DNA of 64,000 bases from Methanolacinia petrolearia DSM 11571 (GTDB lineage: Archaea; Halobacteriota; Methanomicrobia; Methanomicrobiales; Methanomicrobiaceae). The stretch is taken from contig NC_014507.1 of assembly GCF_000147875.1 (NCBI RefSeq), positions 372,001-436,000 of the forward strand, written 5' to 3'. Under the pieces are notes generated by a model. That model had not been told where the DNA came from and did not search any database. It worked only from the letters and a program-made list of their open reading frames with translations. Positions 34,139-44,097 of the stretch are shown piece after piece (position 1 is the first letter of the stretch; each line of letters begins with the position of its first letter). Made by a program: the position numbers and the translations under genes.

Positions 34139-35557
34139 ATGGATAATAAACGAATATTTGCAGCCTGCTTTATCTTCTTTATCCTGCTTTTTCTGATACC
34201 CCCGGTTTCAGCCAGCACAACAACTCTTACAATAACTGTAACTGATGATTATGACGGCTCAGTAATAGAAGATGCTTCTATCTATATTGCAGGGACTTAT
34301 GTTGGAGAAACGGATTCTGATGGTGAATATGAATATACCCATTCCAAGAGTGAAAAATTCAGGGTGACTATTAAAAAAGATGGATATGACTACTGGACGG
34401 ATATGGTGTCATACACCAGAACTTCACTGGACGTTGAACTTGAAAGAGCGAGCGGATCTTTAACAATAAATATTCTTGATTCGGATACTCTCAAACCGAT
34501 AGAGGATGCAATTGTTAAAGTATCCGGAGATGACATCGATGACAGTGAATCAACGGATGACGATGGTTCTGCTGAATTTTCGGTTTACACGGGTTCAACG
34601 TATATCGTAGTCGTCAAAAAAGACAATTACAATTCCATTGAAAGGGAAGTCGAGATGGATGAGAGTTCTATGGATGTGGACTATCTACTCCAGAGAAACG
34701 ATCGTGTAATATTCCAGGTCACCGAATCCGAGAGCGGACTTCCGCTTGATGGAGTCTCAGTATATATAGACGGTGATCTTGAAGGTGTAACAGACAGTGA
34801 AGGTCGCCTGAACGTATATCTGGATCATGAGGAATCTTATTATATCGAGATTAAGGTTGATGAATATCAGTCTTACACGGATACTCACTATTTCGGCATA
34901 GATGATATCATATATTCTGTTTCGATATCAAAGACGCTGTACCCGGTTTCAATAGCCGTATATGACTCCAGCAAAGTTCCTATTGAAGAGGCAGAGATCT
35001 ATATCGATGACAGTTATTTCGGCAAATCCGACGATTACGGCCAGAGCGATGTCACAAATCTGAATGCCGGCGAACATACCTTCGAAATAAGGAAGACCGG
35101 CTATTCTGACTGGGAGGAGACAGTTCTAATCGATGGAGTGGGTGATAATATCGTTGCCACTATGGAGAGCATCCGGGCTGATGTCACCGTAGTCGTAGAA
35201 GACAGTAATCATAATGCCATTTCCGGTGCATCCGTTATTCTTGACGGAAAAAGCATTGGATCGACAAACTCACAGGGTACTATTACTACAGAGCTCCTGA
35301 CAGATTCGGATTATACATTTTCGGTTACTAAGGACGGTTATAAAGACTTAACACAGACTGAAGATGTGCCTTTAGGCAGCACTGAGATGACAATAACACT
35401 GACAATGGAGAGCTCATTCAATACCGCACTTTTAGGCGGAGTCGTTGTGCTAATAGTCATTGTCGTAATTGTGGTATATGCCCTGAAATTTGTAGGAAAG
35501 AGGGATAGAAGAGGAAGAGGGAGATATCCTGGCGGCAGAGACGGAGGAAGTCTCTGA
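34139..35557 (+). CDS. Surface protein with five PEGA/carboxypeptidase-regulatory-like repeats and C-terminal anchor
   Basis: 472 residues: signal peptide (about 5-24), five beta-sandwich repeats of about 75 residues, each holding an A-x-V/I-Y-I-(1)-G/D-(3)-G-x-T-D-x-x-G motif and a later E-I/V-x-K-x-G/N-Y motif, and a C-terminal membrane helix (about 432-455) with an Arg/Gly-rich cytoplasmic tail. Such repeats occur in archaeal surface adhesins and stalks. A TATA-like TTTTTATATT about 25 bp before ATG 34139 predicts a leaderless mRNA. It lies between the S-layer gene and the von Willebrand A gene, so all three are likely envelope parts. Confidence 0.8.
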   Translation: MDNKRIFAACFIFFILLFLIPPVSASTTTLTITVTDDYDGSVIEDASIYIAGTYVGETDSDGEYEYTHSKSEKFRVTIKKDGYDYWTDMVSYTRTSLDVELERASGSLTINILDSDTLKPIEDAIVKVSGDDIDDSESTDDDGSAEFSVYTGSTYIVVVKKDNYNSIEREVEMDESSMDVDYLLQRNDRVIFQVTESESGLPLDGVSVYIDGDLEGVTDSEGRLNVYLDHEESYYIEIKVDEYQSYTDTHYFGIDDIIYSVSISKTLYPVSIAVYDSSKVPIEEAEIYIDDSYFGKSDDYGQSDVTNLNAGEHTFEIRKTGYSDWEETVLIDGVGDNIVATMESIRADVTVVVEDSNHNAISGASVILDGKSIGSTNSQGTITTELLTDSDYTFSVTKDGYKDLTQTEDVPLGSTEMTITLTMESSFNTALLGGVVVLIVIVVIVVYALKFVGKRDRRGRGRYPGGRDGGSL

Positions 35558-35712
35558 TAATTGAATTTATTTATTTTTTTAGAATAACCTGAAAATATAT
35601 TTCGTTTGGGCTACCACTTTTTCGGTTTATTTTCTTCTGTTGAAAGCAATATTCAGGTATATATACCTCTGCAGAAGACTAACAATGATATATATAACCG
35701 GGGATATTTGAG

Positions 35713-38700
35713 ATGGGGTTCAGGTGGGGAAGATGGCTGTCAGCCGTAATTATAATATTGTTTTTTTTTGTTTCCACGGTCTATGCTCTGGATTCTGATG
35801 AAATAACGATAGTATCCGATAAAGGCTGGATGACTGCGGGGGGCGATCCTGCTGTAATCGAAGTTAGTGTGAGCAATACGTCCGTTTCAGTTCAGAGCGT
35901 TGAGTTTGAGGCTTATATGGTCGTTGATGAGGAAGAATCGGGTGGAAACATTAGTCTTCCGTCTACAACTGTTTCATATCCTGTCTCTGTGGGTAGTCTG
36001 ACACCTTCAGTTGATACGACTTCACCATGGAAAACCGAGTTTTATTGCGAAAAAAGCGGAATTGCCGACATTCAGGTGACTGTGAATTATATTGCCGACG
36101 GTTACGCCGACTCGCTTACAAAGGAATTCCCACAGAAGGTAGATCACGCTTCAATGTACTCTTTTGCATCCGTTGATTATGATTACGAGGCTACTGTAAA
36201 CAGTGTCATTCCGATCACAATAAGTGCTTTAGACAAATACGGGAACCGTATTGACAGCAAAAAAGAGGAGGATACGGGGGGAACACCCGAATCATTCGAA
36301 CTGATATCCAGTCCCGACACTTCGGAATTCTGGGATGGTTCCTATTTCACCGGGAATATCGTTGATGTTTATGTCAATTCGACAGGATATGCAGAAGCAC
36401 TCTTCCGCATTTCAGAGATCGCAGGGACGAATCTCGTAAATATAGTCCCTTCATCGGGCATTGACTCCAAAATTCTGACTATCACCAGTCTGGCAGACGC
36501 CGAACCTGTAGATATAGTAGTTACAGTCAGTCCGGCCTCCGGAGATCCCCCATATCTGCCTGCAGACGGGGTAAGTAAATTCTATATTACCTACCAGTTG
36601 ATTGACCAGTGGGGCAATCCTTCGGGCAACAGGCAGCTGTACATAGAGCCGACAGATCCTGATGAATCTGGATTCTTCAGGGCTTCAAACTCCTCAGGAA
36701 AGATTGAGATCTCTTATGGTCCGCAGGAGATCAAGGGAATTTATTCTCTTATCGCAACTTCTGTAGATAACTCGAGTATTTTCAGGGAGACCGATATAGA
36801 ATTTGTAAGTACAGATCCTACGGATATGCTCCTTACCGCCAATCCGCAGGTAATGCCGAGTCATGATGTGGATACTGCCTTCATGTCGGAACTTCGTGCC
36901 AAGGTAATCGATGAGAAGGGAAATCCGGTAATGGGAGAGACTGTGACGTTCTCGATAATTGATGGGGAATACCCGGATTCACAACTGGCCGAACCCTATC
37001 TTGAAAGCACCTCTGCATTGTCTGATCAGGACGGATTGGCAGTAGTTAATTTTGTTCCAGGAACTTTTGAGACGGACTGGGATGCGACTGACTATTCAAA
37101 ACTGGCCAATGCATCCTGCCAGGTGCGTGCACAGTGGAATACGACTGTCCGGCAGATCGATCTCGAATGGAAGAATTATCCGTACCTGAGTGTAAAGACC
37201 AATGTCACTCCTGAAACAGTAGCTGTTAACGATACAGTTACCGTGACTATTCAGCTGATTGGCGACGGGTGGGCGCTTCAGCCTGATCCTATTGATGTGA
37301 TGCTTACTGCCGATCGATCGGGTAGTATGTTGAGAGATTACCCTGACAGGATGGTCTCTCTTATGGACGCACTGGAAGATTTCGGTATTGAGATGAAGGA
37401 AGGATGGGATCGCCTGGGACTTGCATCCTTCGGTACTTATGGTAATGCGGATATCATAGATTATGGCAACAGGTACTGGGCCGGGTACGATAATTCATAT
37501 TATGACGATTGGGAGTATATCTCTGAGCATTATGCAGGAAATGACAAAAACTACAATGATTATGCAACAATTGATCTCAACCTGACCGAAGATTTTTCTG
37601 ATTATAATACTGAAGTGAAAGCTCTTGTCCCTGACGGAGGTACTCCCATGAGAAAAGGTTTGTATTATTCTATAAAGCATCTTCGCGACAACGGAAGGGA
37701 TGATGCCGTAAAGGCTGTCGTAGTCCTGTCTGACGGCGACTATAACTACTACGGTGACCCCCTTGCAAGAGGATCCGGGGGTACAAAATGGGACTGGAGC
37801 GATATGCAGGAAAAATACTACACCTTCAGCGATCTCAACTCTTCCGAGCAGGATATGAGGATATTTGCAAAGGACAATGACATAAAGATATTCTCCATAG
37901 CATATGCCGATGGTATCTCGTCAGAAGGGAAAGCAGTTCTCCAGGCTCTTGCCGAGGGTACCGGAGGAAAGTATTATTATGCACCTTCAGGAGAGGATCT
38001 TGAGGAGATCTATGAAGACATTGCAGGGGAACTGAAAGAGGCTGCGGGTGTGGATACTGCCATGGAGTTGATGTTCCAGGATGTAGAAATCAACAATCAA
38101 ACCGTCCCCAATACGGGAAGCGATACAATTCTTGAGTATGTCTATGATCCTGAGATCTCAACTCTCATAGAGAACCGATATGGCAACGGAACATACATCT
38201 CTGAGGTCGTGGACCAGAGTGCATGGTGGACGGAGAACAAATCACTTCATTTCGATGTGGGTACTGTCTACCTGAACCAGACCTGGCAGGCTACTTATGT
38301 CCTGAAGGTAGAAAAAGCAGGAAACATCAACCTGTTTAATGATTCCTCATATATAACGTTCAATAATGGTACTGATACCCTGAAGCTTCCGGATACGTAT
38401 TTCACAGCCGTTGCGGATTTAAATTCGACAGGAGTTAACTTCACATCCATGGATGTATCGAATTTTGAGATTCTAAGTTCCGATACCGATCTTATCTATC
38501 TCAGGTGGATCCTTGATTATACCGGTACATACTCTGTTTCCCAGGAACTCAGTTATCACAGGCAGGGTGACGAAAGCGGCTGGATTCATTTCAATACTAT
38601 GGATGATGTCTCCGGGCCGGTCTCATCTCTTTCCCAGGAATCATCATTTGCAATTCGCGATCTGCCGCCGGGGAATTATAATATCAGGCTCACCGCTTCC

Positions 38701-38781
38701 TCACCCGATACGGCAGATGATGTTGAAGAGCTGAGTACTATAGTTGGATCCTCCGTGGATGCTTATATAAAGCTGGAATAG
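35713..38781 (+). CDS. Large secreted von Willebrand factor A protein with Ig-like domains
   Basis: 1022 residues. A signal peptide (about 8-25) is followed by invasin/Ig-like domains (about 30-510; for example the VTVSPASGDPPYLPADGVSK segment is a typical Big-1 start) and a vWA domain (about 525-770) with the metal site DRSGSM (about 534-539), a Thr in GGTPMRKGL and an Asp in VVLSDGDYN. C-terminal beta domains follow; there is no membrane anchor, so it should be released or bound to the S-layer. The TATA at about 35687-35697 sits 20-25 bp before ATG 35713, predicting a leaderless transcript. It probably binds proteins or surfaces. Confidence 0.85.
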   Translation: MGFRWGRWLSAVIIILFFFVSTVYALDSDEITIVSDKGWMTAGGDPAVIEVSVSNTSVSVQSVEFEAYMVVDEEESGGNISLPSTTVSYPVSVGSLTPSVDTTSPWKTEFYCEKSGIADIQVTVNYIADGYADSLTKEFPQKVDHASMYSFASVDYDYEATVNSVIPITISALDKYGNRIDSKKEEDTGGTPESFELISSPDTSEFWDGSYFTGNIVDVYVNSTGYAEALFRISEIAGTNLVNIVPSSGIDSKILTITSLADAEPVDIVVTVSPASGDPPYLPADGVSKFYITYQLIDQWGNPSGNRQLYIEPTDPDESGFFRASNSSGKIEISYGPQEIKGIYSLIATSVDNSSIFRETDIEFVSTDPTDMLLTANPQVMPSHDVDTAFMSELRAKVIDEKGNPVMGETVTFSIIDGEYPDSQLAEPYLESTSALSDQDGLAVVNFVPGTFETDWDATDYSKLANASCQVRAQWNTTVRQIDLEWKNYPYLSVKTNVTPETVAVNDTVTVTIQLIGDGWALQPDPIDVMLTADRSGSMLRDYPDRMVSLMDALEDFGIEMKEGWDRLGLASFGTYGNADIIDYGNRYWAGYDNSYYDDWEYISEHYAGNDKNYNDYATIDLNLTEDFSDYNTEVKALVPDGGTPMRKGLYYSIKHLRDNGRDDAVKAVVVLSDGDYNYYGDPLARGSGGTKWDWSDMQEKYYTFSDLNSSEQDMRIFAKDNDIKIFSIAYADGISSEGKAVLQALAEGTGGKYYYAPSGEDLEEIYEDIAGELKEAAGVDTAMELMFQDVEINNQTVPNTGSDTILEYVYDPEISTLIENRYGNGTYISEVVDQSAWWTENKSLHFDVGTVYLNQTWQATYVLKVEKAGNINLFNDSSYITFNNGTDTLKLPDTYFTAVADLNSTGVNFTSMDVSNFEILSSDTDLIYLRWILDYTGTYSVSQELSYHRQGDESGWIHFNTMDDVSGPVSSLSQESSFAIRDLPPGNYNIRLTASSPDTADDVEELSTIVGSSVDAYIKLE

Positions 38782-39040
38782 CGGAAAAGAGATCAATATA
38801 ATTAACCAGAATCGCTTTTTACCGGACCAACACGATCTGCAGATTATTCGTTTCATCTTTCATTTCATTATACAATGATTTAATCCGTGATGTTCCCGGT
38901 CTCGCCGGATAAAGTCCTTCATTGTTTTAATCTACTGTCTTTATAATAGAAAATGATCAACACTTTTAATAACAATGGGGGTAATGGGGACTTTCCCGAT
39001 AGATCTCTGCCTTCTTTAGGCAGTAGCAGATGATAAAAAC

Positions 39041-40834
39041 ATGGCGCCGCTCTCCATAATATATATTGACGATGATCCGCATCTTCTTGAAATTGGTAAA
39101 TCCTTCCTTGAGCAAAGTTGGGAGTTTTCCGTTAAAACATTCACTTGCGCTTCTGAGGCGGCAGGTGATATGCTCTCCGGGGAACATGCCGATGTCATTA
39201 TCTCGGGATCTTTGGATGGAATCAGTATATTCCATACCCTTCGGCAGCACGGGATTACAACACCTTTCATTCTTTTCACAGGTGACGGGCGCGAAAATAC
39301 CACAATCAATGCATTGACCGGCGAAAACGTCTTTAATGTCCGTAAAGTGGGGAGCCCCGAACAGCAGTTCGCTGATCTCTGCAAGGTGATCCTGTGCGCC
39401 GTCGGTAAAGGTACTAAAGATGCACAAGAAAAAAACGTGGAATTGTACAGATGGTTATCAGAAAATGCGCCTCCCGAGATCTTGGAGAACCTCAATGAAG
39501 TATTCTACGTCTTGAATGTAGACGCTACTGTTATCTATGTGTCACGTAATATCAAACCGATATCCGGTTATTCTGCTTCCGATGTGATCGGGCGATCCTA
39601 TGTTGAACTTGTTCACCCCGAAGATATAGACGGAAGGCTTTCCCAGTTCCTTTCAAATCTTTCCGGAAGCAACGAAGCAACAGAATATCGCTTCCTTAAA
39701 GCAGACGGCAGTGCTGCCTGGGTGAAGACGGCTGCCCGTCCTATATTCATTGAAGGCCGCGTGATCGGGATTCAGGGCATTCTTACAGATATAACCAGCC
39801 TGAAAACGATGGAAGAGGCATTGCGGGAGAGCGAAGAGCAGTACCGTGACCTTGCGACGAATGCACCGATCGGTATACTAACCTGCGATACCGAAGGAAA
39901 CCTTACTTACATAAACCAGCGCGGTCTGGATCTTATCGGATCTCCGGGGGAAGAGGAAACACGAACTGTTAACCTCCTGGAATATCCATCTTTGATCAAT
40001 ATCGGATTTTCAGAGATGCTTCAGAAATCCATAGATTCAGGTTTTTCCATTCCTCCGTTTGAAGGAGAATATTGCAGCAGATGGGGGAAAAAAGCCTACT
40101 ATCGTGTACATATATCTCCTATTATCAACCAGGAAATTGTCACAGGAGCCAGGATTATCCTGGATGATATCTCCGAACAAAAATTATCCGAGATCGCTCT
40201 AGATAAAGCAAACAGAAAACTTAAACTTCTCTCTGAGATTACACGCCATGATATTCTTAACCAGATCATGGTGGTTCAGGGATACACCGAATTCGCAGAG
40301 GAGTTGAGTGTCGATACCGTTCAGACGGATTATCTCAGGAAGGTAAAGGATGCGGCGGCAGCCATCCGTCGCCATACCGATTTCGCAAGGGAATACGAAC
40401 GTCTGGATGTGGAAAAACCGGTCTGGCTCTCACTGGATGATATCATTGGAAAGATGGATGATTCGCCAATTCCCATTATTTACGACTGTTCTGATATCTC
40501 GATTCATGCCGATCCGATGGTGGAGCGCGTCTTTTTGAACCTGATGGACAATACCATCCGCCATGCCGACGGGGCTACCTGCGTGCGGATCGGGTGTTCA
40601 ATGGCCGGATCCGGCCTTCTGATCCTCTGGGAAGACGACGGCTACGGTGTCCCTGAAGACCTGAAGGAGCGGATTTTTGATCGTGGTTATGGGAATAACA
40701 CCGGTTTCGGTCTTTTCCTCGCACGGGAGATCCTCGGGATAACCGGTATTGAAATCACAGAGAAAGGCGTAGCGGGTGAGGGAGCGAGATTTGAGATTCT
40801 TGTGCCTGAAGGAGGGTACAGGTTGACTGGTTAA
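39041..40834 (+). CDS. Cytoplasmic PAS sensor histidine kinase with degenerate receiver domain
   Basis: 597 residues without membrane helices. A receiver-like domain (about 1-125) has the acidic pocket IIYIDDD, but the phosphoacceptor position in DVIISGSLDG is Gly56 instead of Asp. Two PAS domains follow (about 140-255 and 265-380), then the dimerisation helix with His402 in ITRHDILNQ, and an HATPase_c domain with N box NLMDNTIRHADG and G boxes DDGYGVP and GFGLFLAREIL. Related methanogen kinases have this order. With the lost Asp the receiver probably acts as a fixed docking domain. No response-regulator gene is nearby. Confidence 0.88.
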   Translation: MAPLSIIYIDDDPHLLEIGKSFLEQSWEFSVKTFTCASEAAGDMLSGEHADVIISGSLDGISIFHTLRQHGITTPFILFTGDGRENTTINALTGENVFNVRKVGSPEQQFADLCKVILCAVGKGTKDAQEKNVELYRWLSENAPPEILENLNEVFYVLNVDATVIYVSRNIKPISGYSASDVIGRSYVELVHPEDIDGRLSQFLSNLSGSNEATEYRFLKADGSAAWVKTAARPIFIEGRVIGIQGILTDITSLKTMEEALRESEEQYRDLATNAPIGILTCDTEGNLTYINQRGLDLIGSPGEEETRTVNLLEYPSLINIGFSEMLQKSIDSGFSIPPFEGEYCSRWGKKAYYRVHISPIINQEIVTGARIILDDISEQKLSEIALDKANRKLKLLSEITRHDILNQIMVVQGYTEFAEELSVDTVQTDYLRKVKDAAAAIRRHTDFAREYERLDVEKPVWLSLDDIIGKMDDSPIPIIYDCSDISIHADPMVERVFLNLMDNTIRHADGATCVRIGCSMAGSGLLILWEDDGYGVPEDLKERIFDRGYGNNTGFGLFLAREILGITGIEITEKGVAGEGARFEILVPEGGYRLTG

Positions 40835-40873
40835 TAAAAAGTTTCCAAAAAAGGCTTTTTTTAATTATTAAAG

Positions 40874-40945
40874 CGGATCCAGCGGGAATTGAACCCGCGT
40901 CTTTGGGTTCGAAGCCCAAAAGGATATCCTCTACCCTATGGATCC
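40874..40945 (-). tRNA. tRNA-Arg (TCG anticodon)
   Basis: 72 nt. Acceptor GGATCCA with TGGATCC, T arm GCGGGTTCAATTCCCGC, anticodon stem TTGGG/CCCAA around loop CTTCGAA, giving TCG. CCA is not encoded. Confidence 0.94.
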
Positions 40946-40997
40946 ATTAACACTACTGGTTGGTTCTTTTTTGGGAAAAAGGTTTGTTGAATCTGAT

Positions 40998-41432
40998 TTA
41001 ACGGAACATTTCAGCTTTGAGCAGGTCCGCTCCGCATTTTATCAGCTTTTCGATGGCCTCATCTATGCGATCCACCCTGAGTATAAGAACCGCGGCTTCC
41101 TTTCCGGAGTAGGCATATGAATATTCTATATTGATCTCCGATTCCCCGAGTATCCTTGCGATATCGAAGAGACCGCCGGGTTCGTCCTTCATCCTGACTG
41201 CGATTACATCGGTGAACGAGACCATAAAACCTATTTCGGCCAGTTTTTTAAGAGCCGCTTCCGGTTTATCTACAAGCAGGCGTACGACCCCGAAGCCTTT
41301 CGCCTCTGCAATGGAAAATGCGAAGATGTTAATTTTTTCATCCTGCAACGCTCTTGCTATTGCGGCAAGTCTTCCCGGCTTGTTCTCGGAGAATACCGAG
41401 ATCTGCTTTATGATATGATCATTCTTTTTCAT
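40998..41432 (-). CDS. Tandem ACT-domain protein
   Basis: 144 residues, two ACT domains: about 8-70 (ISVFSENKPGRLAAIARAL with INIFAFSIAEAKGFGVVRLLV) and about 75-140 (VIAVRMKDEPGGLFDIARIL with INIEYSYAYSG). ACT domains bind amino acids and regulate enzymes; this one lacks any catalytic part. Its start overlaps the stop of the first ligase gene by one base, so the three genes form one transcript. Such proteins are regularly found next to PaaK-type ligases in methanogens and probably sense an aromatic amino acid. Confidence 0.88.
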   Translation of the reverse strand: MKKNDHIIKQISVFSENKPGRLAAIARALQDEKINIFAFSIAEAKGFGVVRLLVDKPEAALKKLAEIGFMVSFTDVIAVRMKDEPGGLFDIARILGESEINIEYSYAYSGKEAAVLILRVDRIDEAIEKLIKCGADLLKAEMFR

Positions 41433-42730
41433 CAGTTCATCCTCCTGTCGATTACACGTTTTGCCTTTCCCTCGAATCTCGGAAGTGATCCCGGTGCGGC
41501 AAGTTCCACCCCGACGCTTACGTTGAGCGAGTTCCTCAGGACATGTGATACATTTCGGCGGATCTCGTTTATATCCTCTACCTTGTCAGAGAACGCCTCG
41601 GGATTCATCTCAACCTGGACGAGCATCTCATCGAGTGCTCCCTTCCTGTCAACTATGATCATGAAATGGCCGGAAACTTCCGGAATTCCGAGAAGTGCAT
41701 GTTCAACCTGCGACGGGAATACGTTTATTCCCCTGATGATCAGCATGTCGTCAACACGGCCCTGAAGCCTGTCGATTCTCGGGTGGGTTCTTCCACAGGC
41801 ACAGACCTCGGTGTTCATCGAGGTAATGTCTCCTACCCTGTAACGGATCATCGGGAGTGCCTCTTTCTGGAGGATGGTCATGACAAGTTCCCCCTTCTCG
41901 CCTTCAGGGAGGTTTTCGCCGGTTTCGGGGTCTATAACTTCGGTGTAGGCAATATCTCCCCAGATATGGATTCCGTTCTGCTCGGCGCAGTCGCAGAACA
42001 TCGGGCCTGACATCTCGGATGTTCCGAAGATGTTGTGGGCTGTGATGCCCATTTTGTCCTGAATATACTTCTTCATCTGCACCGACCAGGGTTCTGCACC
42101 GAGTACGGCCGTCCTGAGATCGGTGTCCTTGTCGATCGAGACACCCATCTTGTCGGCAACCTCGCCTATGTGTACCAGGTAGGATGGCGTGCTTGCGATT
42201 GCCGTGACCCTCAGGTCCTGCATAAGCTCGATCTGGCGCTCGGTGTTGCCTACGCTCGTCGGGACGACGGTGGCACCGACTCTCTCCGCACCGTAATGAA
42301 GTCCCAGTCCTCCTGTGAACAGGCCGTAGCCGTAGGAGACCTGCATGACATCCCCGCGTCCTATTCCGCATCCGGTAAGCGCTCTTGCAAGCGATGTGGT
42401 CCAGATCTCGAGATCATTCTGGGTATATCCGACGACAGTCGGTTTACCTGTTGTTCCGGAGGAGACATGGTACCTGACCAGTTCGTCCTGCGATGCAGTG
42501 AAGATCTTGTCGGGGTAGTTGTCTCTCAGGTCGCTCTTGTACATGAAGGGCAGTTTTTTGACATCATCCAGTGACCTGATATCATCGGGATGAACGTTGT
42601 GCTCCTTCATCCTTTTGTGGTAGAAATCCGAGAAGCTATAGAGCCTGTATACAAGCGTCTTCATCCGTTTGTACTGAAGTTCTGCAAGCTGTTCTACCGG
42701 CATCTCCTCAATTCGCGGGTCCCATTTCAA
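41432..42730 (-). CDS. paaK: Phenylacetate--CoA ligase family enzyme, copy 2
   Basis: 432 residues of the AMP-forming adenylate family. The ATP-binding P-loop is YHVSSGTTGKPTVVGYT (about 88-104); the A5 region YGLFTGGLG, NIFGTSEMSGP, YRVGDITSM and the C-terminal GINVFPSQVEHAL hinge are all present. It makes arylacetyl-CoA from arylacetate, ATP and CoA. In methanogens this links to indolepyruvate:ferredoxin oxidoreductase for making aromatic amino acids from imported arylacetates. It is the second gene of the operon and shows about half identity with the first. Confidence 0.92.
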   Translation of the reverse strand: MKWDPRIEEMPVEQLAELQYKRMKTLVYRLYSFSDFYHKRMKEHNVHPDDIRSLDDVKKLPFMYKSDLRDNYPDKIFTASQDELVRYHVSSGTTGKPTVVGYTQNDLEIWTTSLARALTGCGIGRGDVMQVSYGYGLFTGGLGLHYGAERVGATVVPTSVGNTERQIELMQDLRVTAIASTPSYLVHIGEVADKMGVSIDKDTDLRTAVLGAEPWSVQMKKYIQDKMGITAHNIFGTSEMSGPMFCDCAEQNGIHIWGDIAYTEVIDPETGENLPEGEKGELVMTILQKEALPMIRYRVGDITSMNTEVCACGRTHPRIDRLQGRVDDMLIIRGINVFPSQVEHALLGIPEVSGHFMIIVDRKGALDEMLVQVEMNPEAFSDKVEDINEIRRNVSHVLRNSLNVSVGVELAAPGSLPRFEGKAKRVIDRRMN

Positions 42731-44019
42731 ATTGAATCACCTCTCCTGTCAATTACGCGTTTTGCTTTTCCCTCAAATCTCGGGAGTGAATCATGTTCAA
42801 CAAGGTTTACCTTTGTTCTGAGATTAAGTGTCTCTTTTAATGCATGTATAATTTTTTTCTGAATTGTTTCAAGATCTTTTAATTCCCCGGAGAAGTATTC
42901 CTTCTTGATCTCGACATCTATTGTCATCTCGTCAAGGTGGTTTATCCTGTCGACATAGACCATGAACTGATCGCCGACCTCCGGGAGGGATCTTAGGACG
43001 TGCTCTATCTGTGAGGGGAATACGTTGATACCCCTTATTACGAGCATATCATCGCTTCTTCCGGTAAGGCGGGCGATTCTTGCTCCACGGCCGCATGGGC
43101 ATTCGTCGTCGAGAATGCAGGTGATATCTCCTGTCCTGTACCTGAGAAGAGGCATTGCCTCCTTAACAAGCGGGGTCACGACCAGTTCGCCGCGTTCGCC
43201 TGGTCCGAGCACCTCCTCAGTTTCAGGATCTATGATCTCGATAAGATAGCAGTCGTGCCAGAAGTGAAGGCCGTTTCTCTCCGGGCATTCGAATGCTGCA
43301 CCGGGCCCGTACATCTCGCTCATCCCGTAGGAGTCGTAGGCCGTGACTCCTAACTTCTGCTCCAGGGTTTTTCTCGTATTTTCCGACCACGGTTCTGCGC
43401 CGAAGAGCCCGGTCTTAAATGTCTCAAGCGTATTTCCCATGGCTTCCGCAACTTCGGCAAGGTGCATCGCATAACTCGGTGTACAGTGAACTGCCGTGAC
43501 ACCGAAATCGTCGATCATTTCGATCTGTCTTTTTGTATTTCCGGTCCCGCTTGGGATGACTGTCATTCCTATCTTCTCGGCGCCGTAGTGAAAGCCGAGT
43601 CCGCCTGTAAAAAGTCCGTAGTTAACGGCATTCTGGAATGTGTCTTCGTCGGTCAGGCCTACCATCGTCATGTTTCTTGCAATAAGCCCTGACCAGTTGT
43701 CGAGATCCTTTCTTGTATATCCGACGACAGTGGGTTTGCCGGTTGTTCCGGATGTCGTATGAATTCTTACGATCTCTTTTTTCGGGACGGCCATGAACCC
43801 GAACGGGTATCCTCCCTGCAGATCTTTTTTTGTTGTGAAGGGGAGTTTTGATACGTCGGTTATTTTATTGATATCATCCGCGGAGACATTCTTTTCCTTC
43901 AGTATGGTTTTAAAGAAGGGGACCTTTTCGGCCTGCCTGATGGTCCAGCGGAGCCTTTTGACCTGAAGATCTTCAAGGGCCTTCCCGCGAAGCGTCTCCA
44001 TCTCCTTGTTCCAGAACAT
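42727..44019 (-). CDS. paaK: Phenylacetate--CoA ligase family enzyme, copy 1
   Basis: 430 residues, same family as the downstream gene, with P-loop HTTSGTTGKPTVVGYT (about 90-105), YGLFTGGLGFHYGAEK, SYGMSEMYGPGAAFECPE and GINVFPSQIEHVL. Differences between the two copies in the substrate pocket region (about 130-240) suggest different arylacetate preference (phenyl-, 4-hydroxyphenyl- or indoleacetate). Its stop overlaps the start of the next gene by 4 bp. Neither ior gene is in the window. Confidence 0.92.
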   Translation of the reverse strand: MFWNKEMETLRGKALEDLQVKRLRWTIRQAEKVPFFKTILKEKNVSADDINKITDVSKLPFTTKKDLQGGYPFGFMAVPKKEIVRIHTTSGTTGKPTVVGYTRKDLDNWSGLIARNMTMVGLTDEDTFQNAVNYGLFTGGLGFHYGAEKIGMTVIPSGTGNTKRQIEMIDDFGVTAVHCTPSYAMHLAEVAEAMGNTLETFKTGLFGAEPWSENTRKTLEQKLGVTAYDSYGMSEMYGPGAAFECPERNGLHFWHDCYLIEIIDPETEEVLGPGERGELVVTPLVKEAMPLLRYRTGDITCILDDECPCGRGARIARLTGRSDDMLVIRGINVFPSQIEHVLRSLPEVGDQFMVYVDRINHLDEMTIDVEIKKEYFSGELKDLETIQKKIIHALKETLNLRTKVNLVEHDSLPRFEGKAKRVIDRRGDSI

Positions 44020-44097
44020 TTTCTTCCAAGTATGGTACGCTATGGCATGGCATGAAGGTTTGGAATTGTGCCGTTAGATAAAACCGGTTCCTGTAAA

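Noticed and set aside
41415-42862. Plus-strand frames opposite the PaaK genes
   Set aside because: Shadows; the minus-strand proteins carry complete adenylate-enzyme motifs.
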